Source: Channallabes apus (Eukaryota > Chordata > Actinopteri > Siluriformes > Clariidae). Taken from it: a stretch of 64,000 bases of DNA. Below are positions 49,601 to 53,505 of this stretch, one piece after another. Location of the stretch: assembly GCA_030522415.1 (NCBI GenBank), contig CM060106.1, positions 27,660,985-27,724,984 on the forward strand, read 5' to 3'. Position numbers and translations under genes: made by a program. Position 1 is the first letter of the stretch. Every line of letters begins with the position of its first letter. Under the pieces are notes generated by a model. That model was not told where the DNA came from. It did not search any database and saw only the letters and a program-made list of their open reading frames with translations.

Positions 49601-51028
49601 CTGCCCCTCCCAAATCATTACCAGGTAATATACTCAATTACCCTGCCCCTCCCAAATCATTACCAGGTAATATACTCAATTACCCTGCCCCTCCCAAATC
49701 ATTACCAGGTAATATACTCAATTATACTGCCCTTCCCAAACCATTACCGGGTAATATACTCAATTATCCTGCCCTTCTTACACCACTCCCAGGTAATATA
49801 CTCGATAACAAACTATTACCGAATAATATACTCAATTACCCTGCCCCTCCCAAACCACTACCAGCTTCTCTACAGGAGAACGTCAGATTAATTCTAAATT
49901 CACTTCTGCTCTGCTCTGGTAATTATACTCCATTACCCTGCTCCTCCCAAACCATTACCAGGTAGTATACTCAATTACCCTGCCAAACCTTTTTTTTTTC
50001 GGAGGACAGTGCTATCCGCTCCCTCCGCGTGTACGAGCTCACAGACGCCCCGAATGCCGTAGAGACGTGATTAATGTGGGAGCACCCGGGACCCAACCAG
50101 CGATCTCCGGATGATAGGGCGAGCACGTTACCACTGCGCCACTTGGAGGTTCCCTGACAAACCTTTTACCAGCTTCTCTACTGTTGAACATCAGATTAAC
50201 TCTAAAGTCACTTCTGCTCTGCGTATACTATATTCAAGACATCATCTTTGGCCTAAACTTACCTTCTCTATAAATCACAGCTAAGTCATCCTGCTCCATT
50301 CTGCCGCTCTATGCCCCAGTGCAGTAAAAAAATGGCAAGACAAGTGAAGTGAATAATTGAAAATGACTTGTGTTTTCTACCTCAGCAATACTGAGTCAGC
50401 ACCCTCCTCATCTTTCCATTTCAGGTTCTCCTCCATTTGTATGAAAATTGAAGAGCACTTTTGAGTCTTAGACTCTTACTGTAACACAAGAGATATGGAG
50501 CCACTGAGGACTTGATGTGCCTTCCCTTATTTTCTAGCTTTTTACCTTGTTCCCCTTTCCTTACTTCCCTCTGCACTGTTTCTCTCTGCTTTATATGCTT
50601 TATTTGCCTTTTTCTCTCCCTGCCACTAGCTGTGTCTTTCTATTGATTCCCATATCTATGCATACCTATTAAAGTCTATAAAAAATTTAATGAAATGGTG
50701 GTGCAGCTCTTTTAAAATAAGGGAATGAGGCTCTATTTCAAACAGGAAGTGCAGCACTGTTTCAGACAAAATGTCTAATCTGGTAAAGTAAACTGCTGCT
50801 CTGTTTCAGTCTGTAGCAAGTTGGTGTTGACTGTTTTAATCACTCACATGTCTCAAGTAATCTGCAACATTTCCAGGTCCAGTTTATTGCTCAATTCATA
50901 ATGTTTCTGTCCTCATCTCTCCTTCTGTAGGTACACTGAAGAGAAGAAGAGCTCAGGGTCAGAGTTCTCAGCCTGCGCCTCATCGCCAGCCCAGAGATAT
51001 CTATCAGATGGGACAGATGCGTCGCTAA
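9109..51028 (+). CDS. adam10: ADAM10 metalloproteinase, 14 exons, 5' partial
   Basis: This is a type I membrane zinc protease of the cell surface and secretory pathway. ADAM10 is known to shed Notch, APP, cadherins and other ectodomains. Joined exons: 9109-9227, 15061-15219, 34027-34127, 35117-35284, 37020-37112, 40448-40631, 42677-42840, 43678-43861, 44099-44249, 45972-46155, 46344-46452, 48556-48776, 48883-49009, 50931-51028. Together they give 2062 nt: one base of a split codon, 686 residues and TAA. Every intron is GT-AG and every phase closes. Seen in order: prodomain, RKRR (res 147-150), [11 protein letters not shown] (320-330), Met-turn in NYIMYA, disintegrin domain from QPICGNG, cysteine-rich domain, TM helix (about 613-636) and a Pro/Arg-rich tail. 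The human protein has 748 residues, so about 69 N-terminal residues lie upstream. Fish may carry adam10a and adam10b, and I cannot say which this is. Confidence 0.97.
9244..9279 (+). repeat. (CA)n/(CG)n microsatellite
   Basis: A (CA)n run passes into (CG)n, a potential Z-DNA former, 16 bp past the first exon's donor. Confidence 0.9.
9310..9625 (-). mobile_element. Non-LTR retrotransposon 3' end remnant
   Basis: The minus strand translates as [19 protein letters not shown], then [20 protein letters not shown] and WECLGIASG. This matches the C-terminal segment after the reverse transcriptase domain in common fish LINEs (RxRGRPRTRWRDY and AWERLG motifs). It is 5' truncated and the clade is not resolved. 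Confidence 0.6.
9634..9997 (-). mobile_element. Internally deleted Tc1-like element
   Basis: The ends carry TTGCCAAAAGTAT (left) and CTTTTGGCAATATAGTG (right), an imperfect inverted repeat. The minus-strand reading keeps only the transposase C-terminus, including [20 protein letters not shown] and VLAAKGRP, in a frame broken relative to the preceding [14 protein letters not shown] part. The catalytic domain is gone, so it behaves as a MITE. Confidence 0.75.
10186..10377 (+). mobile_element. tRNA-derived SINE
   Basis: An RNA pol III A box (GTAGCTCAGTGG, 10191) and B box (GGTTCAAACC, 10236) are followed by the fish SINE body (TTGAGCAAGGCCCTTAACC) and the conserved tail GTCGCTCTGGATAAAGAGCG ending in AAATGTAAATG. 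It has no tRNA cloverleaf, so it is not a tRNA gene. Confidence 0.85.
11105..11345 (-). mobile_element. Decayed Tc1-like fragment
   Basis: GATCAGCCATAACATT matches a well-known fish Tc1 terminal region. The following minus-strand sequence resembles the helix-turn-helix part of the same family whose + strand copy lies at 46590-46730. No open frame survives. Confidence 0.55.
12338..12932. mobile_element. MITE with inverted termini (Harbinger-like candidate)
   Basis: The left end TTTTTCACTGCATAGTTCGG and the right end, read in reverse as TTTTCCACTGCATAGTACGG, are inverted repeats. Both are followed by GCACG..GGTTCAG subterminal motifs. The inside is GC-rich and includes a 62-codon open frame at 12550-12738 of unknown meaning. 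Superfamily assignment is inference. Confidence 0.6.
13850..14295. mobile_element. Tc1-type MITE, dispersed family copy 1
   Basis: The left end CTGTTCTGTGCAAAAGTCTT and the right end, reverse-read CAGTCCTGTGCATAAGTACT, are imperfect inverted repeats. The internal sequence (AACCTCAGCAGCAACCTC and its complement) recurs at 26437-26520. Part of the body (agttctccaggc.tcc) recurs near 43045. Confidence 0.65.
14700..14905 (+). mobile_element. tRNA-derived SINE (second family)
   Basis: An A box-like GCTTAGTGGTTAGCACTGTG and B box-like GGTTTGATTCC are followed by gtgtgcatggagtt and the signature GGGTTTCCTTCGGGTTCTCC with a ccaaagatatgca block. The same family occurs at 23915, 24826 and 25108. Confidence 0.75.
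15061..15219 (+). CDS. adam10: adam10 coding exon 2 of window (prodomain)
   Basis: This exon is 159 bp with acceptor ttctcctcag and donor G|gtgagt. It encodes a prodomain stretch with the family-typical [13 protein letters not shown] and [10 protein letters not shown]. The last base joins AT of the next exon to make Asp. The polypyrimidine tract is strong. Confidence 0.97.
15783..15818 (+). repeat. (CA)n microsatellite
   Basis: A pure CA run of about 18 repeats. Confidence 0.95.
15898..16440. mobile_element. hAT-like element fragment (cgatatatcg family)
   Basis: It begins TAGGGCTGCACGATATATCG and shares about 170 bp with 27824-27995, including GACCAATCAGATGGGCCCTT. The typical right end of the family (tatatcgcccgcccct) is seen at about 38160. 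The right boundary here is unclear. Confidence 0.55.
17905..18111 (+). repeat. TGTGTGTCAG repeats and (GT)n
   Basis: A 10-bp unit TGTGTGTCAG is repeated about six times, followed by variant GT/CG words and a pure (GT)n run at 18057-18111. Confidence 0.95.
18179..18229 (+). repeat. (GT)n microsatellite
   Basis: A pure GT run of about 25 repeats, 67 bp past the previous one. Confidence 0.95.
19179..19593 (+). mobile_element. Candidate solo LTR
   Basis: The segment runs from TGTTAC to GTAACA. An AAATAAAAAG signal lies about 90 bp before the end. A related stretch (CCATTTTGTTTATTATTTTG and a terminal ..CGTAACA) lies at about 58840-59147. No target duplication was found at these limits, so the 5' boundary is uncertain. 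Confidence 0.35.
20048..21480 (+). repeat. 15-bp minisatellite, block 1 (about 95 units)
   Basis: The unit is TGTACTMCACTAGAW (15 bp), with two-state variants at three sites: ACTACAC/ACTCCAC, AGAAT/AGATT and TGT/TGC. The length is kept at exactly 15 bp, and the unit has no stop codon in several frames, so open frames of more than 450 codons appear on both strands. They are not treated as genes. Confidence 0.95.
21481..22097 (+). mobile_element. LINE 3' end lying between minisatellite blocks
   Basis: The + strand reads [20 protein letters not shown], then [20 protein letters not shown] and [16 protein letters not shown] followed by a stop. This is a C-terminal segment seen in fish LINE reverse-transcriptase proteins. 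A 3'UTR follows with poly-T stretches (21926-21966), an AATAAA and a terminal (TTCTGA)n tail at about 22071-22099. It is strongly 5' truncated. Confidence 0.75.
22098..23811 (+). repeat. 15-bp minisatellite, block 2 (about 114 units)
   Basis: It uses the same unit as block 1. A higher-order period is visible: the 60-bp line at 23041 recurs unchanged at 23281 (240 bp, 16 units) and again from 23536 (255 bp, 17 units). A single 5-bp insertion near 22915 shifts the reading frame. The TGCACT variant is enriched towards the right end. Confidence 0.95.
23819..24337. repeat. Large inverted repeat flanking a SINE
   Basis: The arms 23819-23911 and 24254-24337 are near-complementary (shared core CTGGAGCAGCAGATT and CACTTAAGGAC). 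They begin a few bases after the minisatellite ends. The loop contains SINE sequence. It could be a MITE with long inverted ends that later received a SINE. Confidence 0.7.
23915..24172 (+). mobile_element. SINE, 5'-degraded
   Basis: It keeps GGTTTCCTCCCACAGTCCAA, agacatg, and the tail CAGGGTGTAACCTGCCTCAT with gggataagatccagg and caggataagc, the body and tail of the fish SINE seen at 25108. The tRNA head is poorly preserved. Confidence 0.7.
24826..24940 (+). mobile_element. SINE tail fragment
   Basis: The GATGGATTGGCACGCTGTCC, CAGGGTGTACCCTGCCTCAT and ACAGGATAAAGAAG signatures match the tail of the element at 23915. Confidence 0.65.
25108..25340 (+). mobile_element. tRNA-derived SINE
   Basis: It begins GGCGGCACGATGGCTTAGTG, with B box GGTTCGACTCC, then GTGTGCATGGAGTTTGCATG, GGTTTCCTTCGGGTTCTCTC and TCCTCCCACAGCCCAAAGAC. 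It is the best-preserved copy of this family here. Confidence 0.85.
26390..26640. mobile_element. Dispersed MITE family copy 2 (inverted)
   Basis: TGTAACAACCTCAGCAGCAA and the following 60 bp are the reverse complement of 14170-14255. The copy is incomplete. Confidence 0.55.
26647..26790 (+). mobile_element. tRNA-like SINE, third family
   Basis: GGCCTCCGAGTGGCGGAGTG, TCGCCCTATCATCCGGAGAT and CGCTGGTTCGGCTCCC (B box) also occur inverted at 49998-50156. Two copies in opposite orientation support a short interspersed element rather than a tRNA gene. Confidence 0.7.
27085..27800 (+). mobile_element. Chimeric Tc1-like element
   Basis: The 5' part (GGCCAGAAGTTTTGAGAATT, then [19 protein letters not shown] and [20 protein letters not shown]) matches the end and N-terminal helix-turn-helix of one fish Tc1 family. 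From about 27590 the sequence switches to the C-terminus of another family ([39 protein letters not shown]) and its end GTGTTCCTAATAATCCTTTA. The two parts are in one 121-codon frame at 27404-27769. The catalytic D,D,E core is absent. Confidence 0.7.
27824..28055. mobile_element. hAT-like fragment (cgatatatcg family), copy 2
   Basis: TTAGGGCTACACGATATATC and about 165 following bp match 15898-16075. It then turns into AT-rich DNA (TATTTATAT words), which abuts the truncated end of the next Tc1. Confidence 0.55.
28398..28886 (-). pseudogene. Tc1 transposase catalytic fragment
   Basis: This 162-codon open stretch covers the second DNA-binding subdomain and the first two catalytic Asp motifs (WSDET, QDNDTKH). 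The third motif (LNPIE) follows after a stop, near 28320. The N-terminal half is at 30403-30588 across the hAT insertion. Nuclear DDE transposase by family; inactive here. Confidence 0.8.
28931..30347. mobile_element. Non-autonomous hAT with 8-bp target duplication
   Basis: The ends are TAGGGCTGGGCGAT and, at the right, ATCAGCCCAGCCCTA (inverted). Both sides are flanked by CATGGGCC (28923-28930, 30348-30355), the 8-bp duplication typical of hAT. It is 1417 bp long with no transposase frame. It contains AT-rich sequence, a T-run at about 30126-30149 and small repeats around 29700-29800. Confidence 0.9.
31175..31782. mobile_element. hAT (Charlie-like) remnant
   Basis: The left end CAGGTCTCCAAC and right end GGGGTTTGGGACCACT are inverted and resemble the widespread CAGGGGTCCCCAAC-type hAT ends. 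CACCACGGACCAGTTTTATG inside is also typical. No clear target duplication is visible. Confidence 0.55.
32890..33645 (+). mobile_element. RTE-like LINE, 5' truncated
   Basis: The + strand keeps the polymerase motif [20 protein letters not shown] (FADD at 32935-32946), then [40 protein letters not shown] and [19 protein letters not shown]. This is the C-terminal half of a non-LTR reverse transcriptase. Frames change several times (33193-33435 in one frame, 32997-33190 in another), so it is inactive. It ends with a gaaagacaaagaagatgat tail. Confidence 0.8.
33655..33701 (+). repeat. (CT)n microsatellite
   Basis: A CT run follows the LINE tail directly. Confidence 0.9.
34027..34127 (+). CDS. adam10: adam10 coding exon 3 of window (cysteine-switch region)
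   Basis: This 101-bp exon has acceptor tttctag and donor GAG|gtcagt. It encodes [15 protein letters not shown] and then ERMKKYQ. The GGCADHS cysteine matches the prodomain cysteine thought to hold the ADAM10 zymogen inactive. The C-terminal half (ASAMETPTE) is the variable linker and differs from the mammalian protein. The exon follows the 18.8-kb repeat-filled intron. Confidence 0.96.
34128..35116 (+). other. adam10 intron, 989 bp
   Basis: Unique-looking AT-rich sequence with a short (TA)n at about 34674-34690. I see no repeat or gene in it. Confidence 0.8.
35117..35284 (+). CDS. adam10: adam10 coding exon 4 of window (furin site, start of protease)
   Basis: This 168-bp exon is phase 0 at both ends, with acceptor attccag and donor CAG|gtaccg. 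The variable prodomain end is followed by a dibasic RKRR at 35177-35188, the expected proprotein-convertase cleavage site. The mature metalloproteinase follows with [17 protein letters not shown] and EAVIAQ, close to the vertebrate consensus. Confidence 0.97.
35285..37019 (+). other. adam10 intron, 1735 bp
   Basis: 35285-36150 holds nothing recognised. 36152 onward contains a hAT-type left end, followed by a GC-rich patch (36390-36490) and AT-rich DNA. Confidence 0.75.
36152..36290. mobile_element. hAT-type MITE end
   Basis: CAGAGGTGGGTAGAGTAGCC followed by actcaagtaagagta and GTACTGAGTAACTGTTTCAT is shared with 47565-47600. The right end was not located. Confidence 0.5.
37020..37112 (+). 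CDS. adam10: adam10 coding exon 5 of window (metalloproteinase)
   Basis: This 93-bp, in-frame exon encodes [17 protein letters not shown] and [10 protein letters not shown] of the catalytic domain. The acceptor is cccaacag. The donor is CGG|gtatgt and runs straight into a (GT)n tract ending about 37174, so the 5' splice site is embedded in a microsatellite. Confidence 0.96.
37113..37174 (+). repeat. (GT)n microsatellite containing a splice donor
   Basis: A GT run begins at the donor dinucleotide of the exon ending at 37112. Confidence 0.95.
37729..38018 (+). pseudogene. BED zinc-finger N-terminus of a hAT transposase (inner element)
   Basis: After a short frame from ATGGAAGAAGACG, the reading [17 protein letters not shown], then [19 protein letters not shown] and EYGQSKKKK fits a ZBED-type DNA-binding domain. 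The histidine half (HLKSKHP) is kept. The positions where the two zinc cysteines are expected read W and H (VIWKVHK). There is an in-frame stop at 37804. No catalytic part follows. Confidence 0.6.
38190..38486 (+). pseudogene. ZBED5-like hAT transposase N-terminal fragment
   Basis: It reads [59 protein letters not shown] and then [18 protein letters not shown]. This is the Cx2C...Hx4H finger and following segment of the hAT proteins related to ZBED5. It is cut off at residue 110. It belongs to the outer element. Confidence 0.65.
38764..40056 (+). mobile_element. Tc1-like transposon with complete IR/DR ends (copy 1)
   Basis: It is flanked by TA (38762-38763, 40057-40058). Terminal inverted repeats of about 210 bp (38764-38985 and 39838-40056) each contain an outer repeat (GTGTGAAAAACTATTTGCCC) and an inner direct repeat (GTGTGAAAAAGTGATTGCCC on the left; a similar copy on the right). 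This is the IR/DR layout of Sleeping-Beauty-like elements. The gene between is 5' deleted and frameshifted relative to copy 2 at 62596. Confidence 0.92.
38989..39838 (+). pseudogene. Tc1 transposase, 5' deleted
   Basis: Compared with the 340-residue copy at 62775, the first 57 codons are missing and a 4-nt length difference near 39005 breaks the frame. From 39263 a 191-codon frame is open: [58 protein letters not shown], ending AAKGGPTSY. All three catalytic residues are present but the DNA-binding domain is broken. Confidence 0.85.
40448..40631 (+). CDS. adam10: adam10 coding exon 6 of window (metalloproteinase)
   Basis: This 184-bp exon has acceptor cttttag and donor CAG|gtgcgc. It encodes [38 protein letters not shown] and [17 protein letters not shown], all highly conserved catalytic-domain segments. 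An alternating cgcg/(CA)n tract starts at the donor. Confidence 0.97.
40632..40668 (+). repeat. (CA)n at splice donor
   Basis: An alternating GC/CA tract starts within the donor of the exon ending at 40631. Confidence 0.9.
40632..42676 (+). other. adam10 intron, 2045 bp
   Basis: It starts with a cgcg/(CA)n tract (40632-40668). T-runs lie at 40788-40822, 41159-41170 and 41453-41469, and an (ATTT)n run at 41549-41582. The rest is AT-rich, with no recognised element. Confidence 0.75.
42677..42840 (+). CDS. adam10: adam10 coding exon 7 of window (zinc-binding helix)
   Basis: This 164-bp exon has acceptor ctctttcag and donor CCT|gtgagt. It encodes [20 protein letters not shown] and then [15 protein letters not shown]. 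The last ten residues carry two zinc-ligand histidines and the catalytic Glu of the HExxHxxxxxH motif. The third histidine is the first codon of the next exon, so intron 42841-43677 splits the active site. Confidence 0.98.
42930..43200. mobile_element. Dispersed MITE family copy 3
   Basis: Sequence around 43000-43080 (agctctccaggcgtcctgaa) parallels 13920-13970. It is weakly preserved, with no clear ends. Confidence 0.4.
43227..43487. mobile_element. MITE (Tigger/pogo-like candidate)
   Basis: The left end CAGTGCAACCTTG and right end TCTGAGGTTCTACT are roughly inverted. The body carries CATGCCACAAGATACTCAAT, TATCAAGACTCGCTCG and TTGCTCGTCTTGCG, words of a common fish MITE. Confidence 0.5.
43678..43861 (+). 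CDS. adam10: adam10 coding exon 8 of window (third zinc His, Met-turn)
   Basis: This 184-bp exon has acceptor ctggcag and donor G|gtaaga. It begins with CAT, the third zinc-binding His. It reads [13 protein letters not shown], then [16 protein letters not shown], whose Met is the metzincin Met-turn, and then [20 protein letters not shown] at the end of the catalytic domain. Confidence 0.98.
44099..44249 (+). CDS. adam10: adam10 coding exon 9 of window (disintegrin domain)
   Basis: This 151-bp exon has acceptor tctcctcag and donor AG|gtatgt. It encodes [20 protein letters not shown], then [10 protein letters not shown] and TLKSGAKC: the cysteine-dense start of the disintegrin domain. The final AG joins T of the next exon to make Ser. 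Confidence 0.97.
44430..44891. mobile_element. hAT MITE with 8-bp target duplication
   Basis: The ends CAGTGGTGACAAAAG and (right, inverted) CAGAGGTGTCAAGTAACG are flanked by GCTAACAT on both sides (44422-44429, 44892-44899). It is 462 bp, rich in aagtaaaagta words, with a G-rich core (44641-44690). Confidence 0.88.
44901..45744 (-). mobile_element. Internally deleted Tc1-like transposon
   Basis: Inverted ends CAGTTGAAACCAAATATTTA / (right) ATATCTGGTTTCAACTG are flanked by TA. Both continue ..CATACACTT, the salmonid-type Tc1 end. The minus strand (45347-45604) keeps [37 protein letters not shown] and a decayed remainder. The N-terminal half is deleted. Confidence 0.85.
45972..46155 (+). CDS. 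adam10: adam10 coding exon 10 of window (disintegrin/Cys-rich)
   Basis: This 184-bp exon has acceptor attacag and donor GGG|gtacga. It encodes [20 protein letters not shown], a diverged middle ([18 protein letters not shown]) and [10 protein letters not shown]. The cysteine spacing fits ADAM10, but the middle is more variable than the flanking exons. The donor is weaker than most in the gene. Confidence 0.95.
46344..46452 (+). CDS. adam10: adam10 coding exon 11 of window (cysteine-rich domain)
   Basis: This 109-bp exon has acceptor ttttttag and donor A|gtaaga. It encodes [36 protein letters not shown] and the first base of an Asn codon. The mammalian protein begins QCAGSIC here. The preceding intron is only 188 bp. 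Confidence 0.94.
46560..46830 (+). mobile_element. Tc1-like fragment (+ strand)
   Basis: GAGTGACTTTGACAAAGGCT and the following sequence encode a decayed Tc1 N-terminus ([19 protein letters not shown]) and then [16 protein letters not shown] from later in the same protein, with the middle lost. It is the same family as the minus-strand remnant at 11105. Confidence 0.6.
46831..47480 (-). mobile_element. Tc1-like fragment (- strand)
   Basis: The minus frame 47081-47287 reads [20 protein letters not shown], then [20 protein letters not shown] and LPRAGRPS: the first helix-turn-helix and linker of a Tc1 transposase. 46835-47053 continues with [14 protein letters not shown] and decayed sequence. 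The outer end near 47455-47480 (GTGAATACTTATGTAC) is Tc1-like. Confidence 0.7.
47540..48475. mobile_element. hAT-type MITE, left end degraded
   Basis: The left part (GTACTGAGTAACTGTTTCAT) matches 36226. The right end GTAACTCGCTACTACCCAAA with tctgg is the inverse of CAGAGGTGGGTAGAGTAGC. No transposase is present. Confidence 0.55.
48556..48776 (+). CDS. adam10: adam10 coding exon 12 of window (membrane-proximal)
   Basis: This 221-bp exon has acceptor acacag and donor GTG|gtaagt. It encodes [52 protein letters not shown] and ETIAEWIV, the end of the cysteine-rich region and the stalk next to the membrane. It follows a transposon-filled 2.1-kb intron. Confidence 0.97.
48857..48880 (+). repeat. 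(TA)n replacing the pyrimidine tract of an acceptor
   Basis: A TA run ends at ttacag (48877-48882), directly before the transmembrane exon. The intron is only 106 bp. Confidence 0.9.
48883..49009 (+). CDS. adam10: adam10 coding exon 13 of window (transmembrane)
   Basis: This 127-bp exon encodes [20 protein letters not shown], the single membrane helix, then [20 protein letters not shown]. The tail start carries the proline-rich SH3-type motif. The acceptor follows a (TA)n run instead of a pyrimidine tract. The donor CCAG|gtaagt leads into a minisatellite built of similar junctions. The length is not a multiple of three, so skipping would shift the frame. Confidence 0.97.
49325..49390 (+). 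mobile_element. LINE tail fragment within the minisatellite
   Basis: GCGTCAGGAAGGGCATCGGA followed by cataaaagctatgccaa and atgcggatc matches a common fish RTE-type LINE 3' end. It interrupts the minisatellite. Confidence 0.6.
49392..49413 (+). repeat. Poly(C) run of 22
   Basis: An uninterrupted run of 22 C, a potential i-motif, with a G-run able to form quadruplex on the other strand. Confidence 0.9.
49998..50156 (-). mobile_element. tRNA-like SINE, third family (inverted)
   Basis: The reverse complement reads ACCTCCAAGTGGCGCAGTGG, then CTCGCCCTATCATCCGGAGA and CGCTGGTTGGGTCCCGGG. It is the same element as 26647 and longer at the 3' side. Confidence 0.75.
50931..51028 (+). CDS. adam10: adam10 last coding exon (cytoplasmic tail)
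   Basis: The acceptor is ccttctgtag. The exon encodes [13 protein letters not shown], a variable Gln/Pro linker and [11 protein letters not shown], then TAA at 51026-51028. The KRRR cluster is the ADAM10 tail feature implicated in ER retention. The terminal YQMG.MRR matches the vertebrate C-terminus. Confidence 0.97.
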
Positions 51029-52360
51029 GCTCCGCAGTCTGCCTTGGTTCTTCCTAGTGCCTACAACAGGAAACACTTTACTCCAAAGAGTTACTGAACC
51101 AATCAATTAGCCCCCTTCACAGGCTTAAAGAACTGGTGAAAGGAAACACATCTCCCACAAGAAACTTCAAACAAACTACTCTGTATCACTGTTATGTGTT
51201 CTTATGGGGATATGATCTTTTTTAAGTTTGTTTGTTTGAATCTGTCTCCAAGCAGAGTGCTCCACGTTTTTTGTATCACACCACGTTTAATTCTCTTTTT
51301 TTTTTTTTTTTCTCCACCTGAATTATCACAACTACTGCCATGCCATCTTGCTGATATTATATGATGGGGATGTGCAGAGGTTGTGTGTTCCAGCAAGCCA
51401 AAGCTGGGGAAGCAAGAGCTCCATCTGCATAGACTCTTTTGCCAGAGTAATTAGAACCATCCCCAGTTAAAAAATGGAAATATACAAAATGCAAGCTTTT
51501 AAAAAAAAAAAAAAAAAAAATTTAAACATTCTTTCTTTTTCTCTTTTTTCACTTGTACAGTTTTTCACAAAATGCCCCCCCGCAAGCCCCCCAAGGCATT
51601 TTACGATTGTGGTTTTCTTTCTGATAAATACAACTTAATTACTTTTTTGACTGACACTCAGGACAAACTAAAAAGCCTAGAGAGTTGTGAGTCTGAGCGG
51701 TGTATGAAAAGCGCCTAATGGTGATTTTTTTTTTTTTTCAGCTGCACGTCCCTCTTTTATTGTATAACCGAGACTGAGTATTGTTGTAAGTAAGATCCAT
51801 TCTGATCTCATGCATTGCTTGCATTTGAAGAGTTGCATAATGTAGCCTGAGTGAAATTTTTTAATCATGAGAATGGGAGCAAGAGAGAAAATTTGACTTT
51901 TTGAGTTGATTGTGTGAGCTTTTGGTGAATGGCCTTATTTCGCATACATTCAGCTGTGAAAGATTGCGAGTGTGCTGTGTGTTTGTGTGTGTTTTCCCTT
52001 TCTCCCATGTTCTGTTTGGAGTGTTGAGCTCATGTCAGCTATAGGATCCACCACTATTCGAAATGTTGTACACCTGACTAGGATTTTTCTGTGGCATGAT
52101 TACGATCAAAGCCCTTATTGCTATGGGAACAGCTGCTAACGGATGCTGTTGGGAGAATTTTGGACTTCAAGAAACATATTAAAGGCAAAATAGGAGGGTT
52201 TTTGAGTTCATGTTGTGGTTCCTACATGACCACTTTCCGTACCAGAGCAAATACAGAAAGTTCATTCAGGAAATAAACAAAGTAGAATCTGTAACCTTAC
52301 TGTTAGTAGTGGTTTGGTAAGTTTCCTCCTATTCATACATGAGTCGTTAATAAAAGAATA
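51029..52360 (+). other. adam10: adam10 3'UTR (end uncertain)
   Basis: The sequence after the stop contains a block at about 51040-51092 that I recognise as close to the start of mammalian ADAM10 3'UTRs (CTTGGTTCTTCCTAGTGCC). Possible AATAAA signals lie at 52272 and 52349, with a later one at 54949. Poly-A/T runs lie at 51297-51312 and 51500-51520. The true end cannot be placed without transcripts. Confidence 0.6.
52349..52354 (+). promoter_or_regulatory. Candidate polyadenylation signal AATAAA
   Basis: This is a canonical hexamer in the right orientation, 1.3 kb past the adam10 stop. Another AATAAA at 54949-54954, followed by T/G-rich sequence, could serve a longer 3'UTR. The choice is inference. 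Confidence 0.3.
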
Positions 52361-53505
52361 ATATCCTGAAGCTCAGTTCCATAACCACAGCATTCTGGTG
52401 GTCAGTTTTTGCTAGCCAAATATACATTTCTTTGTGGTGGAAAAGTGTGACGTTTCGAGATTAAGGATTTACTTGGAAACCACCAACACCTTGTTGGAGT
52501 AGAAGGGCTATAACTACTTTAGATTTTCTTATTCTCTTCCACCCATGCTATACATGATGAGAAAAACCATCAGAATTTCTTTCTTCAACTCATGCAGTCC
52601 AACCCTTATTCTAATCTGTAAACACTTTCTGCTCTACCTGAGCCTCCTACAGGGTCGTATATGTACATACAGTATCTCCTGTGTCGATTTGCTGAGGCAC
52701 TTCAAAAAAAAATTTTATATTCTGTCTAATAAAACAAATTTCAAACAAAATATAAGATATTTAAATAAAATTAGTTTTTCTTGTTGGACTTTCTGTTGAT
52801 CCATATCCAACATTTTTCAGTTGTAATCAAAGTTGTTCAGGTGCGCTCTGTAGCAGCAAAGTCCTCACTCACAGATCCTGTGCACTCCAAGGTCCTCCCT
52901 CCGGGCATGTTTATTAGTGGGCAGGTCAAGTCATATGTCGTTTTTTAGGAAACTGAAGTATGTCGTTATTCTGCTTGCCCTTATTCTACGAGTATGCCTT
53001 CATTCCATGTTGCCAAATGGTGGTTGGTGGTAGCATTTTGCTTTAACTTAGAGACTCTAATCTTACTTAATTGTTCTTGTTCTCCTGTGGTATGGGTGGT
53101 GTGGTGGGGTTTGGGGGGCTTTTAATCCAAACGTCTTTTATTTCAGGTCTTGCTTTAAACATATAATAGGAATGTGCACTGATATGGATGTGAAATGTGT
53201 GGAATTTGAACGATAAAGAAATATGTCTAATACTACTGTTTGATTTTAATAGCCGCTGTGTTTTATACAGTACCCTTCCTTTCCTTTTTCTTTTTTCATG
53301 ATACCTATTTTCTTTTCCTTTCATTTGTTCTCAATTTAAAACCTTTTTACTAAAATTGCAAAAAGTATTGTGCAAAGTTATGTAATTTTTTGAAGTACTT
53401 GAAACGCAGTAATAAAAATAGATTTGGTCAATTTCTCTATCCACAGTTTATTCACATTAATAAAAACAGACATGAACCACATTTCAGAGACCTGTTTCTT
53501 TACAA
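52361..53505. other. Intergenic or distal 3'UTR, no feature recognised
   Basis: AT-rich sequence with no open frame of interest and no known repeat that I can name. Confidence 0.6.

Larger units (their letters stand above)
49010..49980 (+). repeat. 42-bp minisatellite resembling the exon-intron junction
   Basis: The regular core (49457-49800) repeats CCAAATCATTACCAG/GTAATATACTCAATTACCC with a period of exactly 42 bp (GT of each unit at 49499, 49541, 49583 and so on). Diverged units start right after the exon donor (49045, 49090, 49130, 49170, 49212) and continue to about 49965. Each unit's CCATTACCAG|GTAAT resembles the true junction CCATTGCCAG|GTAAG at 49000-49014. Confidence 0.9.
49010..50930 (+). 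other. Last adam10 intron (1921 bp)
   Basis: The first 970 bp is a minisatellite derived from junction-like sequence. A SINE lies at 49998-50156. 50160-50930 is unique sequence with no recognised element. Confidence 0.8.

Noticed and set aside
49369..49965. A 198-codon proline-rich frame in the last adam10 intron
   Set aside because: It is a read-through of the 42-bp repeat (a multiple of 3). It is discussed as a splice-site repeat, not as a protein.
49410..49980. Regularly spaced repeats that look like a CRISPR array
   Set aside because: The units are contiguous without unique spacers, in a vertebrate intron.
52545..52799. An 84-codon frame downstream of adam10
   Set aside because: No domain, no splice context and low-complexity C-terminus; within the range expected by chance for AT-rich DNA.
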